64,000 nucleotides of DNA, taken from assembly GCA_023957375.1 (NCBI GenBank), contig JAMLHB010000001.1, positions 620,001-684,000 of the forward strand, given 5' to 3'. The position numbers and the translations under genes are program-made. The stretch is from Flavobacteriales bacterium (GTDB lineage Bacteria; Bacteroidota; Bacteroidia; Flavobacteriales_F; PHOS-HE28). The notes beneath the pieces were generated by a model. That model saw only the letters and a program-made list of their open reading frames with translations. It did not search any database and had not been told where the DNA came from. How positions within the stretch are numbered: the stretch's first letter is position 1; every line of letters starts with the position of its first letter. Positions 25,294 through 33,940 of the stretch are shown one piece after another.

Positions 25294-26085
25294 CTACTGC
25301 GAACACAGCACGGGGATGCCTGGTTCGTTGGTGAGGATGCGTTCTTTTTCCGCATCGGCGATGTACCGGTACTCTTCGGAGGCCACCGACATGATGGCGA
25401 TGCAGCCCGCATCCACGCGTTGGGCGTAGTTGATGGTGGGTTGCGAGAAGCCCACCGAAAAACCATGGCTGGGTTCTTCCACCAGCTGGTGCGCCACGCC
25501 TTCGGCAGAAAGCCGCTGCATCATCAGCTTCTTGTTGCGCTCCAAGGCTTCGCTGGGCTGCTCCCCGGGCCGCACCAATTGATAGATGTGCACAGTGCTT
25601 CCGAACTTGCCGGCCAATAAGCAAACGGCATCGACCAGCTGGTTGATGCGGTCGTGGCCGGCCACGGGCATCACGATCGTTCCGAAACCCTTCCCAACCG
25701 GGCTGTGTTTTTGCACGACCAAGCTGGGTATGGCCACCTTGCGCACCAGTTTGATGATGTCCGGCCCGAACAGCGATTGGCGCAGGCCACGTGCGCCATG
25801 GGAGGCACATACCATCAAGGCAGCGCCCTTGGTGCTCTCCTCGGCGATCACCTGCATGAACTCCCCTTCGCGTACGTGCGCTTCCACGGGTGCCTGGGTC
25901 ACGGTCCTGCCTTGTTCATCCAGCTCCTCCTTCACCAAGGCGCCCCCCTCAAATTTCTTCTCGTGCCGGTCCATGGCGTGGAGCAACTGCACTGTACCGC
26001 CCAAGCGATGTGCAACAAGTTCCGCAAACGCCACGCCGGTCAAGGAGGCATCGGTCAGGTCGGAAGGGCACAGGATCTTGGGCAT
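25294..26085 (-). CDS. Universal stress protein, two UspA domains
   Basis: 263 residues. The first UspA domain begins 'KILCPSDLTDASLTGVAFA' and ends near 'LVRKVAIPSLVV'. The second begins 'GTIVMPVAGHDRINQLVDAV' and ends 'ILTNEPGIPVLCSQ'. Tandem Usp proteins bind nucleotides or respond to stress. The ATG-binding G-x-x-G signature is weak in both halves. I start at ATG 26085. Confidence 0.85.
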   Translation of the reverse strand: MPKILCPSDLTDASLTGVAFAELVAHRLGGTVQLLHAMDRHEKKFEGGALVKEELDEQGRTVTQAPVEAHVREGEFMQVIAEESTKGAALMVCASHGARGLRQSLFGPDIIKLVRKVAIPSLVVQKHSPVGKGFGTIVMPVAGHDRINQLVDAVCLLAGKFGSTVHIYQLVRPGEQPSEALERNKKLMMQRLSAEGVAHQLVEEPSHGFSVGFSQPTINYAQRVDAGCIAIMSVASEEYRYIADAEKERILTNEPGIPVLCSQ

Positions 26086-26214
26086 GGCGGTGGATCGAGG
26101 TTGGACGCGATAAATATAGGGTCCGCAGGATCGGCCATGGCGTGGCTGCCGGATTGGGCCCAAGGCAGTGGCCTCTGTTACGCAGGCACGATCGAAGAGA
26201 CTGGCCGCATGGGT

Positions 26215-26643
26215 TCAAGGGTGCATGGGTGTGGAAAGACAAGCTCCCGCGACTTGGCACCTTTGGATCAGTTGTTCCAGCACCCCTTTGTCCACATCGG
26301 CCATGCGCTTGATGTAGAGGCAGCCCTTGCCGGTGCTGTGCTTGCCCAACTTGGACAACAGGTCGGCGTGCCGTTGAATGTCGAAGTTGAGGTACAAGCT
26401 GATCTTGCCCATGCGCGGACTGAACCCGCACTGCATCCAGTCCACCTCCCGGCCCGTGGCATATTTCAACTTGACGCTTCCAAAGCCGATGATCGAAGGC
26501 CCCCACATTTTCGGCGGTGCGTTCGTGGCCTGCTGCATCAATTGCACAAGGGCCCTGCAATCCTTGCGGACAAAGGGGTCGGGCTGGTTGGCAATGAACG
26601 CATCCACGCTGCTGCCCGTTTGCCTTGTCTTCAGTTCAGCCAT
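26215..26643 (-). CDS. DUF1801 domain protein
   Basis: 142 residues. 'SVDAFIANQPDPFVRKDCRALVQLMQ' followed by 'MWGPSIIGFGSVKLKY' and the late 'GKGCLYIKRMADVD' match DUF1801 (YdhG/frataxin-like fold). The function is unsettled. I start at ATG 26643; a GTG five codons upstream is possible. Confidence 0.85.
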   Translation of the reverse strand: MAELKTRQTGSSVDAFIANQPDPFVRKDCRALVQLMQQATNAPPKMWGPSIIGFGSVKLKYATGREVDWMQCGFSPRMGKISLYLNFDIQRHADLLSKLGKHSTGKGCLYIKRMADVDKGVLEQLIQRCQVAGACLSTPMHP

Positions 26644-26676
26644 GGTGGCCGTAGGCACCGGTTGTAGGTAGCCACC

Positions 26677-27318
26677 TTACTGATGCCTGAGGTGCAGATA
26701 GGCATTGGCTTCCCACACGCAGTAGCTCGGACAGGGCATGCCAGTCAGCCAGTTGTTGCTGGTCCCCTTCTCCGTAGCCACGCCCTTCCTGATCTCCACG
26801 GGGATGAACACGAACGTATACGTGCCGCCGCTGGCGCGGGTCACCGTCAAACCGATGGCATTGCTGCCGGCCACGGCCAGCAAGCGATCCAGTTCACCAG
26901 TGGTGCAATCCACGCTCCATGGCCCGCTCCCGGAATAGGTGGACCGCTTCACCAGATCTTCCGCCCGCTGTTCATCCAGCACATCCACGTCCGCGCGCGG
27001 GCCGTTTAGCCCCTTGTACTTGCGGAATTGGAGGGTGCCGCCCTCCGGAACGTGCCATCCGGCTTGACCGATGGGGGCAATGATCGCCCGCGCATCCCCG
27101 GGGGCATCGGCCGCAAAATAGAACCGCACACCCGTGGCGCCCGGCACACTCTTCAGTTGGTCGGTAGTTGCCCTGTCAAAGTAGGCGATCATCACCGGCC
27201 CCGGCGGGGCGGCCGGCGGCTTAACGGAGAAGATGGACCAAACCACGGCGCCAATGACCACGCCGCCTGCGAAAAGCATGACCGGTGCACGAAAACGGCG
27301 TTTGGTATCGGGTGACAT
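26677..27318 (-). CDS. Hypothetical single-pass membrane protein
   Basis: 213 residues, not recognised. One membrane helix (about 12-30) is followed by a Pro-rich linker and a soluble domain. The build, short cytoplasmic N-terminus and a periplasmic domain with two cysteines near 'MPCPSYCVW', suggests an anchored envelope protein. A TATCTTCG promoter box lies 20 bases upstream, back to back with the promoter of the adenylate cyclase gene. Confidence 0.6.
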   Translation of the reverse strand: MSPDTKRRFRAPVMLFAGGVVIGAVVWSIFSVKPPAAPPGPVMIAYFDRATTDQLKSVPGATGVRFYFAADAPGDARAIIAPIGQAGWHVPEGGTLQFRKYKGLNGPRADVDVLDEQRAEDLVKRSTYSGSGPWSVDCTTGELDRLLAVAGSNAIGLTVTRASGGTYTFVFIPVEIRKGVATEKGTSNNWLTGMPCPSYCVWEANAYLHLRHQ

Positions 27319-27338
27319 GGTGGATGATTTTTGGAAAA

Positions 27339-27346
27339 CGAAGATA
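27339..27346 (-). promoter_or_regulatory. -7-type promoter box of the 26677-27318 gene
   Basis: TATCTTCG on the minus strand, 20 bases before the ATG. Its mate for the opposite strand is at 27386-27393, giving a divergent promoter pair about 40 bp apart. Confidence 0.5.
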
Positions 27347-27385
27347 AAGCAACCGATCGCTTCCGCCGATGTGGAATTTTGCCGT

Positions 27386-27393
27386 TATCTTTC
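27386..27393 (+). promoter_or_regulatory. -7-type promoter box of the adenylate cyclase gene
   Basis: TATCTTTC on the plus strand. It lies inside the open frame that precedes 27441, so an upstream start at 27369 is unlikely. Confidence 0.5.
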
Positions 27394-27440
27394 ATTCCGA
27401 AAAGGCACCCCAGGTGATCCAGACCAAGCTAACGGGCATC

Positions 27441-29300
27441 ATGCTGTGGCTGTCCTTCGGGGCTTCGCTTCCCGCATTGCCCGCCGAATGCCTGACCGTA
27501 AGCGGACAAGACCATCAGGACCCGGGCGTGCAATTCCTCCGGCAGGGCATCGCTCAGGATCCCGGCCCCGGGGATCCGGCCAATAGTGCCGGAAGCATGG
27601 TGACGGATACCTTGGATGCGGATCGGCTGGTGGCCCGCAGCTTTGAGCGGCAAAAGGTCGGGGATTACTTCAACGCACTGACCGACCTGTATGCAGCGCT
27701 GCGGCAATATGAAAGCGGCAACGACCTGAGGGGGATGGCCACGGTGTACAATGCCATCGGAACGATCCACCATTACGACCAGAACTACCCGGAGGCCGGA
27801 GCCTTCTATGCGCGCAGCCTGGCCATCCGGCGGAAGCTGGGCCCCCAGGAGGATATCGCGGTGCTCTACGGCAATATCGGCAGCCTCTTGGAAGACATCG
27901 GGCGGCCCGACAGCGCCTTGCCGTTTCACCGGCAGAACTTGGAGATCAGGCGCACCCTCGGTGACCGCAAGTGGTTGGCGGTATGCTATTCCAATTTAGG
28001 GTCGTGCATGAGCAAGCTCGGGCAGTCGGACAGTGCGAGCCATTATTTGTCCGAAGGCCTTGCCTTGATCCGGGAGATCGGCGACCCCCGGTTGGTCAGC
28101 ATCACCCTTTCCATGTTGGGGCAGGCCTATTTGCAGCAAGACGCCCCGGCGAAGGCGATCCAGGCATGTTCGGAAGGCCTGCGGTTGGCCAAAGAGACCA
28201 ATGCCATGTCCGCGAAGGAGCCGTGCATGAAATGCCTGTACCAGGCTTATTCCAGATCAGGCGACTACCGGAAGGCATTGACCATGCTGGAAGGCAATAT
28301 AGCCCTGCGGGACAGTATGTTCGGGAAGGACAACGCCAAGGGGCTGCTCAAAATTGAGATGGCGTTTGCGTACAAGCGCCGCCAGTATACGGATAGCCTG
28401 AAGCGGGTGGAGAAGGACCGGCAGGCACGCTTTGCCTACTTGCGCCAGATCGATGATCAACGGAACCAGAAACGGGCCGTGCTTTTCATCACGCTGGCCG
28501 TACTGGGCCTGTCCGGGGCCTTGTGGAACCGGTTGCGCTTCATGCGGCGGTCGAGGAACATGGTACGGCAAGAGCGGGATCGCAGCGATGCGTTGCTGCT
28601 GAACATCCTTCCCATGACGATTGCCGAGGAACTCAAGCGGGACGGCCATGCCATGGCCCGTGAAGTGGAGGGCGTGTCCATCCTGTTCACCGATTTCCAC
28701 GAATTCACCAAGTTGAGCGAACGGCTTTCGGCCCAGGAACTGGTGGAGGGGATCGATACCTGCTACCGGGCGTTCGACAGCATCGCGATGCGCCATGGCC
28801 TGGAGAAGATCAAAACCATCGGCGATGCCTACATGTGTGCCGGCGGCCTGCCCGAGCCGCGTAAGGGAAGTGTGCGCAACACGGTGCTGGCGGCCCTTGC
28901 CATGCAGGAATGGCTCCAGCAGCATGCCTTTGCCAGCAGGGAGCAGGGCAAGCCGGTGTTCCGCATGCGCGCCGGAATACACACCGGGCCCGTGGTGGCG
29001 GGCATCGTGGGGAAGGCCAAGTTCCAGTACGATGTGTGGGGCGATACGGTGAACATCGCGGCCCGTTTCGTATCCGCAGGGGAAGTGGGCGAGGTGAACA
29101 TCAGCGAGGCAACCTACGCCATTTTGTGCACGGATCCCAGGTTTACCTTCATCCCCCGGGGAAAGATCATGACCAAAGGCAAGGGCGAAATGGAGATGTT
29201 CTTCGTGCGTCGCCAAACGGGGAAGGCGGGGGGACAGGAAGGGGAGGCATCGCTTGACCTTGATACCCTGCTTGGGCAGGCTGGCAGAGCAGGCCAGTAA
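27441..29300 (+). CDS. Membrane adenylate cyclase (class III) with N-terminal TPR sensor
   Basis: 619 residues: a signal peptide, TPR units over about 55-330 (periplasmic if the signal is used), a coiled stretch, one membrane helix ('VLFITLAVLGLSGALW'), and a class III cyclase domain. Catalytic marks are metal Asp in 'ILFTDFHEFT' and 'IGDAYM', Lys in 'KIKTIGD', and 'DVWGDTVNIAAR' with Asp, Asn and Arg. The Lys/Asp pair favours ATP over GTP, so cAMP is expected. Start 27441 is chosen because the promoter box lies downstream of the earlier ATG. Confidence 0.85.
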   Translation: MLWLSFGASLPALPAECLTVSGQDHQDPGVQFLRQGIAQDPGPGDPANSAGSMVTDTLDADRLVARSFERQKVGDYFNALTDLYAALRQYESGNDLRGMATVYNAIGTIHHYDQNYPEAGAFYARSLAIRRKLGPQEDIAVLYGNIGSLLEDIGRPDSALPFHRQNLEIRRTLGDRKWLAVCYSNLGSCMSKLGQSDSASHYLSEGLALIREIGDPRLVSITLSMLGQAYLQQDAPAKAIQACSEGLRLAKETNAMSAKEPCMKCLYQAYSRSGDYRKALTMLEGNIALRDSMFGKDNAKGLLKIEMAFAYKRRQYTDSLKRVEKDRQARFAYLRQIDDQRNQKRAVLFITLAVLGLSGALWNRLRFMRRSRNMVRQERDRSDALLLNILPMTIAEELKRDGHAMAREVEGVSILFTDFHEFTKLSERLSAQELVEGIDTCYRAFDSIAMRHGLEKIKTIGDAYMCAGGLPEPRKGSVRNTVLAALAMQEWLQQHAFASREQGKPVFRMRAGIHTGPVVAGIVGKAKFQYDVWGDTVNIAARFVSAGEVGEVNISEATYAILCTDPRFTFIPRGKIMTKGKGEMEMFFVRRQTGKAGGQEGEASLDLDTLLGQAGRAGQ

Positions 29301-29334
29301 GGCGCACCTGGGCAAGGGGCGTTATGGTGCCCCG

Positions 29335-29391
29335 GTGGATCGCCCGAAGCCGCTTCGCGTCTTCCGGGCTTTTTCATTCGCTGCTTCGCTC
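29335..29391. repeat. Terminator-like 57-bp unit, copy A
   Basis: gtggatcgcccgaagccgct opens a hairpin (gcccgaag with cttccgggc) followed by a T-run (gctttttc), the form of a rho-independent terminator on the plus strand. It lies just past the cyclase gene. It is repeated almost base for base at 29727-29783. Confidence 0.7.
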
Positions 29392-29400
29392 GATACTCAT

Positions 29401-29700
29401 TATCCTCCCGCAGCGGTCTCCTGCAGGAGACCCCAATGTCATTGAGTTAAGGGCGCATTGGCGCAGGGATTTGCGTCCACGACGCCAACCGGGACTGCGG
29501 GTCAGGCCCGCAGTGACGCACGAGGCATGGTGCCTGCCCGGCGGTGACGTACACGTCATGGCGTGTTCGACCCGCCATCCCGGCGAAGTAGGCAATGCAT
29601 TCAGTATCCTCCCGCAGCGGTCTCCTGCATTCGCGCAGCCCTGCGCAGCGAAGGCTGGGACCCTGCGGGAGGATGGTGCCCGGGACTGGATTGGCCGAAG
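29401..29700. repeat. Repeat-rich spacer before tRNA-Leu
   Basis: The 25-base word tatcctcccgcagcggtctc-ctgca occurs at 29401-29425 and 29605-29629. At about 29434-29451 there is one end of the 131-bp MITE type (aatgtcattgagttaaggg) without its partner. The rest of the 29301-29848 gap shows small hairpins and no gene. Confidence 0.6.
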
Positions 29701-29726
29701 ACGGCCGGACCAGGTTTGGCCGTGAA

Positions 29727-29783
29727 GTGGATCGCCCGAAGCCGCTTCGCGTCTTCCGGGCTTTTTCATGCGCTGCTTCGCTC
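29727..29783. repeat. Terminator-like 57-bp unit, copy B
   Basis: The same unit as 29335-29391, differing at one base after the T-run (tcatgcg for tcattcg). It lies 30 bases before the tRNA terminator. Confidence 0.7.
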
Positions 29784-29809
29784 AAGCTGGGCTTGGCTCG
29801 CTGCGCATG

Positions 29810-29838
29810 AAAAAGCCCTGCCGCGTTCGCGGCAGGGC
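29810..29838 (-). terminator. Rho-independent terminator of tRNA-Leu
   Basis: On the minus strand gccctgccgcg, a short loop, and cgcggcagggc form a strong stem followed by TTTTT. It lies 10 bases past the tRNA 3' end. Confidence 0.8.
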
Positions 29839-29848
29839 GATCATCAAG

Positions 29849-29932
29849 TGCCCAGGACTGGACTCGAACCAGCACAGCCTTTCGGCCACCACCCCCTCAA
29901 AGTGGCGTGTCTACCAATTTCACCACCTGGGC
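29849..29932 (-). tRNA. tRNA-Leu (anticodon GAG)
   Basis: 84 nt on the minus strand. The acceptor stem GCCCAGG/CCTGGGC is perfect and the discriminator is A; CCA is not encoded. The D-loop has GGTAGACAC. The anticodon loop TTGAGGG gives GAG for CUU/CUC codons. The long variable arm (about GGTGGCCGAAAGGCTGT) is that of a class II tRNA, and the T-loop GGTTCGAGTCC is canonical. A terminator follows. Confidence 0.95.
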
Positions 29933-29973
29933 AAGGGGCCGCAAATATAGCCGCTTGCCACATTCGGGAAACG

Positions 29974-31299
29974 CTACTCCTTCACCAACCGGGAAACATA
30001 GCGCCGCGCGCCTGATGCCACCTTCACCACGTACACGCCGGGAGCCAATCCAGCCACGTCCAGCGCGGCATTGCGGTGGCTTTCCAGCACGGTCCGGCCT
30101 TGGCTGTCGCAAATTTCCGTTTGTTCTGGCTGCATGCCGCCGGGCAGCGAGATCCGCACCGGGGAAGAGGCCGGGTTGGGCGCCAGGACCATGCCCGCAG
30201 CAGCCTGCGTTTCGTTGATTCCCATGCCACAGTCCAACGCGTTCATGTACTGCCAGATGATGTTGTTGAAATAGGTGGACACCTGCAATGATTCCTCCGC
30301 CGCATTGCCCATGCGCACCAGCACCAGGCCCGTGCTGGGCGATACGTTGATCAGCTGATCGTTCTTCCCAAGCGCGTTGTATGCGTCCAAGGGCGCATCG
30401 GGCATCAGTGGGCCTTGGAACACGAACTGCGTTTGCGGCAGCATGTACGTGGGCTGGCCGTTCAACCACCACAGGTAACCGTAGCTCAGGTTGATGTTCT
30501 GCGATGGCGTGGTGGCCGCATGGAAGTAGGCCGTGTCGTGCAGGATGGTATCGCCCGCCCACACCATTCGGTTGAGTGCAAGCAGCCCGAAACGGGCCAT
30601 GCTGCGCGCCGTGCTGAAGTACAAATTGTTTTCATCCACCTGCAACCAAAGGCCGTTCATGCCGATGGGGTTGCGCAGCTTGGTGTTGAAGTATTGGCCG
30701 AAAGGTTGCCCGGTGGCTTGGGCGATCACTTGGTCCAAAAGCGTGTATGGGCCGTTGTGGTACGCCCAGCGCGTGCCGGCATCGGCCAGGTAGGTGAGGC
30801 AGGAGGGGTCGGTGCAGTACGGGTCCGCTCCGGCATCGTTCAGGCCGCTGGTCATCGTGAGCTGGTTGCGCACGGTGATCTGGGCTTCCTGCGCGGGTGC
30901 TTCGGAGGTCCAGCCCGCGCCCAAGTAATTGCTCGTGGGGTCCTCAATGCTCAGGTATCCTTCCTCCTGTGCGATGCCCACCAACGTGCTGGTGAGTGTT
31001 TTACCTGCGCTGGCCCAGTACCACAGACTGTCCTGCGTGAAGGTGCCCACGTAGTGTTCCAATACGATGCGCCCGTCCTTCAGCACAATGAAGGCCTTGG
31101 TGTTGTGATGGTCCAAGTAAGCGTAGAGGGAATCAATGCGGTCCGGGCACCAGTTCAACGAGGCAGGGTCCAATGTCTCCCATGTCCCGCCGGGACCAAG
31201 CGGGGGGAAATAGAGTGGTTGTGCCCGGGCATCGGATGCACACAGCAGCAGGGTGAATGCCCACATGGGCAAGCAGGTCCCGGTGTGCAGCCTTCCCAT
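29974..31299 (-). CDS. Secreted serine hydrolase (beta-lactamase class C fold) with T9SS signal
   Basis: 441 residues. A signal peptide ends near 'ARAQ'. The hydrolase domain has S97-x-x-K100 in 'WASAGKTL' and Y180-x-N182 in 'AYHNG', the class C/penicillin-binding catalytic set. Related enzymes include esterases and D-amino peptidases; the substrate is unknown. The last 75 residues ('LAPNPASSPVRI' to 'YVSRLVKE') are a type A T9SS sorting domain, so it should be exported to the surface. Confidence 0.88.
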   Translation of the reverse strand: MGRLHTGTCLPMWAFTLLLCASDARAQPLYFPPLGPGGTWETLDPASLNWCPDRIDSLYAYLDHHNTKAFIVLKDGRIVLEHYVGTFTQDSLWYWASAGKTLTSTLVGIAQEEGYLSIEDPTSNYLGAGWTSEAPAQEAQITVRNQLTMTSGLNDAGADPYCTDPSCLTYLADAGTRWAYHNGPYTLLDQVIAQATGQPFGQYFNTKLRNPIGMNGLWLQVDENNLYFSTARSMARFGLLALNRMVWAGDTILHDTAYFHAATTPSQNINLSYGYLWWLNGQPTYMLPQTQFVFQGPLMPDAPLDAYNALGKNDQLINVSPSTGLVLVRMGNAAEESLQVSTYFNNIIWQYMNALDCGMGINETQAAAGMVLAPNPASSPVRISLPGGMQPEQTEICDSQGRTVLESHRNAALDVAGLAPGVYVVKVASGARRYVSRLVKE

Positions 31300-31311
31300 T
31301 GCGCGAAAGGC

Positions 31312-31788
31312 TCAAGGTGTCGGCAAGCTCAACTTGTTGATCTTCACCAAAGGACCGGGGCACATGGTGGTGTGGCATCCGGCACAAGTCTGGACCAAGG
31401 TGTTGAAAACTCCAGCCCGTTCAGGTTGGGGTGCCTTGTAGAGTGCCTCCAAATGATATTGCCACGCATGGGCAAAAGGGTCGAAGACTTGTGCGTCCTT
31501 CATGCCGGGCGTGGCCTCGGCTGTCTTCAGCCGCAGGAACTGCTCCGGGAATGGCAGGAGGTCCCTCCCTTGTGCCACCCGCAACCTGGTGCTGTCGGCA
31601 AAGACGACCATTTCACGCATGAGCAGTGCGAGTTCACTGGTGGCGGGCTCTTCGCCTTTCACAATGTTGACCTTTTCCGGTGCAGGGGTAGATGCCGTGG
31701 CTGTTGTTTGCCGCTGCTGGCCTGCGCATGCAGCCAATAGGGCCACGGTGGCCGCAGCTGCGAATCCGATCAGGTGGTTGGGGCTCAT
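31312..31788 (-). CDS. Small haem-c lipoprotein
   Basis: 158 residues. A lipobox 'LLAACAG' follows a short signal, so the protein should be lipid-anchored. The only haem-binding motif, C-x-x-C-H, is 'CAGCH' near the C-terminus, after a helical region with a 'HAWQYHLEALY' segment. It resembles mono-haem cytochromes of the c'/cbb helical type but I cannot place it in a family. I start at ATG 31788. It ends 12 bp before the serine hydrolase gene. Confidence 0.65.
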   Translation of the reverse strand: MSPNHLIGFAAAATVALLAACAGQQRQTTATASTPAPEKVNIVKGEEPATSELALLMREMVVFADSTRLRVAQGRDLLPFPEQFLRLKTAEATPGMKDAQVFDPFAHAWQYHLEALYKAPQPERAGVFNTLVQTCAGCHTTMCPGPLVKINKLSLPTP

Positions 31789-31870
31789 TGGGTCGGGGGT
31801 GCTGGTGGTTAGGTGCTGCCAAGCTGGCGGATGCGTAATATGGCCCGAAGATCGTGAAGGTCCGCCAATC

Positions 31871-32749
31871 ATGTTCCGCCCAAACAATCCTCCGGTTGAC
31901 CATGCCCGTCGACGCATGGTCACGGCGCTACTGCCCCCGGCCATGGTGGTGCTTGTCATGTGGATCGTACTGGGCTTCGACCAGGTGTTTCATCTTGACC
32001 TGGCGCGGTTTGGGATCCTGCCACGCGACCCCAACGGCCTGCGGGGCGTAGTATTCGCTCCCTTTCTGCACGGCGGGGTGGACCATCTGCTGAACAACAG
32101 CATCCCGCTGCTCATCCTCGGCTGGTTTACCGTGTACTTCTATCCCAAGGCGAGCGGGCGCGTGGTGCTGGTCAGTTGCTTGGCCACCGGCCTTTGGGTG
32201 TGGACCGTGGGCAGGGAGAGTTACCACATCGGGGCCAGCGGCATCGTATACGCCTTGGCCGGCTTCGTTTTCTTCAGTGGACTCTTCCGGCGCAGGATCG
32301 CCCTGATGGCCGTGTCGCTGATCGTGGTGTTTCTGTACGGAAGCTTGTGGTGGGGGGCGCTTCCGATCCAACCGGATGTGAGCTGGGAAAGCCACCTTTT
32401 TGGCGGGATCGTGGGCAGCCTCATGGCGTGGTTCTATCGGAAAGTGCCGCCGGCCCACGTGCCGCCACCCCGGAGTGATCTTCCGGAAGAGGAGGATGAT
32501 GGGGAGCACATCCTAGGGGGCGGCGATCCCGGGGATGAACACGTCCCACCCTCGGTTCCTCCTTCAGGAAATGCTGGCGGTTTCTACGATCCGGAACGCA
32601 CCAGCAGCACGTGGAACGGCTTCGTGAACCGGGCCTCAACCCGGTTCACCCCAGGCCTGCTGCGCGCGGCCCTACCGGGATGGAAGGCGCGCACCCTTTC
32701 CGCCGCACAGGCGTTGATTATAGAGTCAAGGGTATCTTTGAACAGTTGA
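31871..32749 (+). CDS. Rhomboid-family intramembrane serine protease
   Basis: 292 residues with six membrane helices. The Ser of 'GASGIVYALAG' and the His of 'SHLFGGIVGS' form the catalytic dyad; 'HLLNNSIPLLILGW' contains the Asn/His of helix 2. After residue 200 a charged, Pro-rich cytoplasmic tail follows. The start is the ATG 31871; the frame is open upstream but that part runs through the divergent lipoprotein gene. Confidence 0.85.
   Translation: MFRPNNPPVDHARRRMVTALLPPAMVVLVMWIVLGFDQVFHLDLARFGILPRDPNGLRGVVFAPFLHGGVDHLLNNSIPLLILGWFTVYFYPKASGRVVLVSCLATGLWVWTVGRESYHIGASGIVYALAGFVFFSGLFRRRIALMAVSLIVVFLYGSLWWGALPIQPDVSWESHLFGGIVGSLMAWFYRKVPPAHVPPPRSDLPEEEDDGEHILGGGDPGDEHVPPSVPPSGNAGGFYDPERTSSTWNGFVNRASTRFTPGLLRAALPGWKARTLSAAQALIIESRVSLNS
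32714..32740 (+). promoter_or_regulatory. Promoter of the desaturase gene
   Basis: TTG at 32714-32716 and TATCTTTG at 32733-32740 form a -33/-7 pair of the Bacteroidetes kind, inside the last codons of the rhomboid gene. It supports the desaturase start at 32785. Confidence 0.5.
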
Positions 32750-32784
32750 TCAATGTGCAGTTATCAGGAAAATCCAGGCCGGTG

Positions 32785-33891
32785 ATGGATCATGCTGATT
32801 TCCCGCGGTACCAACAGGACAGCACCCTTTTCCGGGAGATGAACGCCCGTGCGGCCAAACGGGTCAAGGCGATTGCCGAGGACCGCAGCCGCTATATGAA
32901 GGCCAAGGCGTTCATCTTGCCGGCCATCTACTTCGGGTGCTACGCCACGGCGTTGTTCAATGGTGATCGGCCTTGGCTGTACACCGCGCTCTTTGTGGCC
33001 ATGGGCATCACCGTGGTATTGATCTACCTGAACCTGATCCACGAGGCGGCACATGGTTCCATATTCAAAACCAGGCGCTACAACCGCTGGGTGTTGCACC
33101 TGTTCGACCTGGTGGGCGCCAACAGTTTCATTTGGCAGAAGCGCCACATTGAGAGCCACCACAATTTCCCCAATGTGGACGGTTGGGACACGGACATGGC
33201 CCAAAGCGGCCCGATCAAGGTGTATCCGCACGGGCAGGCGAAGGGCATGCAGCGGTACCAGGACAAGTACATCATCTTCATCTATCCGCTGTATTTGTTC
33301 AACTGGATGCTGCTGCGCGATTTCCGCGACTTTTTCTCCAAGGACCGGATCATCTACAAGGTGCATGGGCCCATTCCCCCATGGGAAAAGGTGAAGCTCA
33401 TCTTGTTCAAGCTCTTCTATTTCTTCTATCAGATCGCGGTGCCCGTGCTCTTCTTCAAGGTCTCCTTCGGGTTGGCGCTTGGTGCCTGGGCATTGCAGAT
33501 CTTGGTGGCCAGCATCTTCGCGCTGTTCGTGCTCTTGCCGCTGCATCCCTTGCCGGACAACGCCTATCCGCAGCCCGATGCGGACCACATGCTGCCGTAC
33601 AGCTGGCTGGTACACCAATTGGAAGTGACCAATGACCTGCGGGAGAACAATTGGGTCATCCGCCATGTACTGGGCAACTTCAACTACCATGTGGTACACC
33701 ACTTGTTCCCGATGTACAGCTACCCCTACTACAGGGAACTCACCGAGGAGCTGGTCGCCTTTACGCGGGAAAAGGGATTGCCGTACAAGCGCATCCCGCT
33801 TACCACAGCCCTGTGGAAACATTACCAGTTGCTTCGCATGAACGCGCGCAACCAGCCGCTGCGGCACGTATTTGAGCACTTGGATTCGTAA
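32785..33891 (+). CDS. Fatty acid desaturase (membrane di-iron)
   Basis: 368 residues. Three His boxes bind the di-iron centre: 'HEAAHG', 'HIESHHN' and 'HHLFP'. Four membrane helices lie in two pairs, two before box 1 and two before box 3. It fits the linoleoyl-CoA/acyl-lipid desaturase family, which introduces cis double bonds for membrane fluidity. The electron donor is not fused. The ATG at 32785 follows a good promoter and gives the family N-terminus. Confidence 0.88.
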   Translation: MDHADFPRYQQDSTLFREMNARAAKRVKAIAEDRSRYMKAKAFILPAIYFGCYATALFNGDRPWLYTALFVAMGITVVLIYLNLIHEAAHGSIFKTRRYNRWVLHLFDLVGANSFIWQKRHIESHHNFPNVDGWDTDMAQSGPIKVYPHGQAKGMQRYQDKYIIFIYPLYLFNWMLLRDFRDFFSKDRIIYKVHGPIPPWEKVKLILFKLFYFFYQIAVPVLFFKVSFGLALGAWALQILVASIFALFVLLPLHPLPDNAYPQPDADHMLPYSWLVHQLEVTNDLRENNWVIRHVLGNFNYHVVHHLFPMYSYPYYRELTEELVAFTREKGLPYKRIPLTTALWKHYQLLRMNARNQPLRHVFEHLDS

Positions 33892-33940
33892 TACCTTGTT
33901 GGAGCAGGGCAGAGGCAGTTGGCAGGCTTTCAACTGCCCA

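Noticed and set aside
29335-29391. A second, broken tRNA
   Set aside because: The repeated unit has no T-loop or anticodon arm; it is a terminator-like hairpin.
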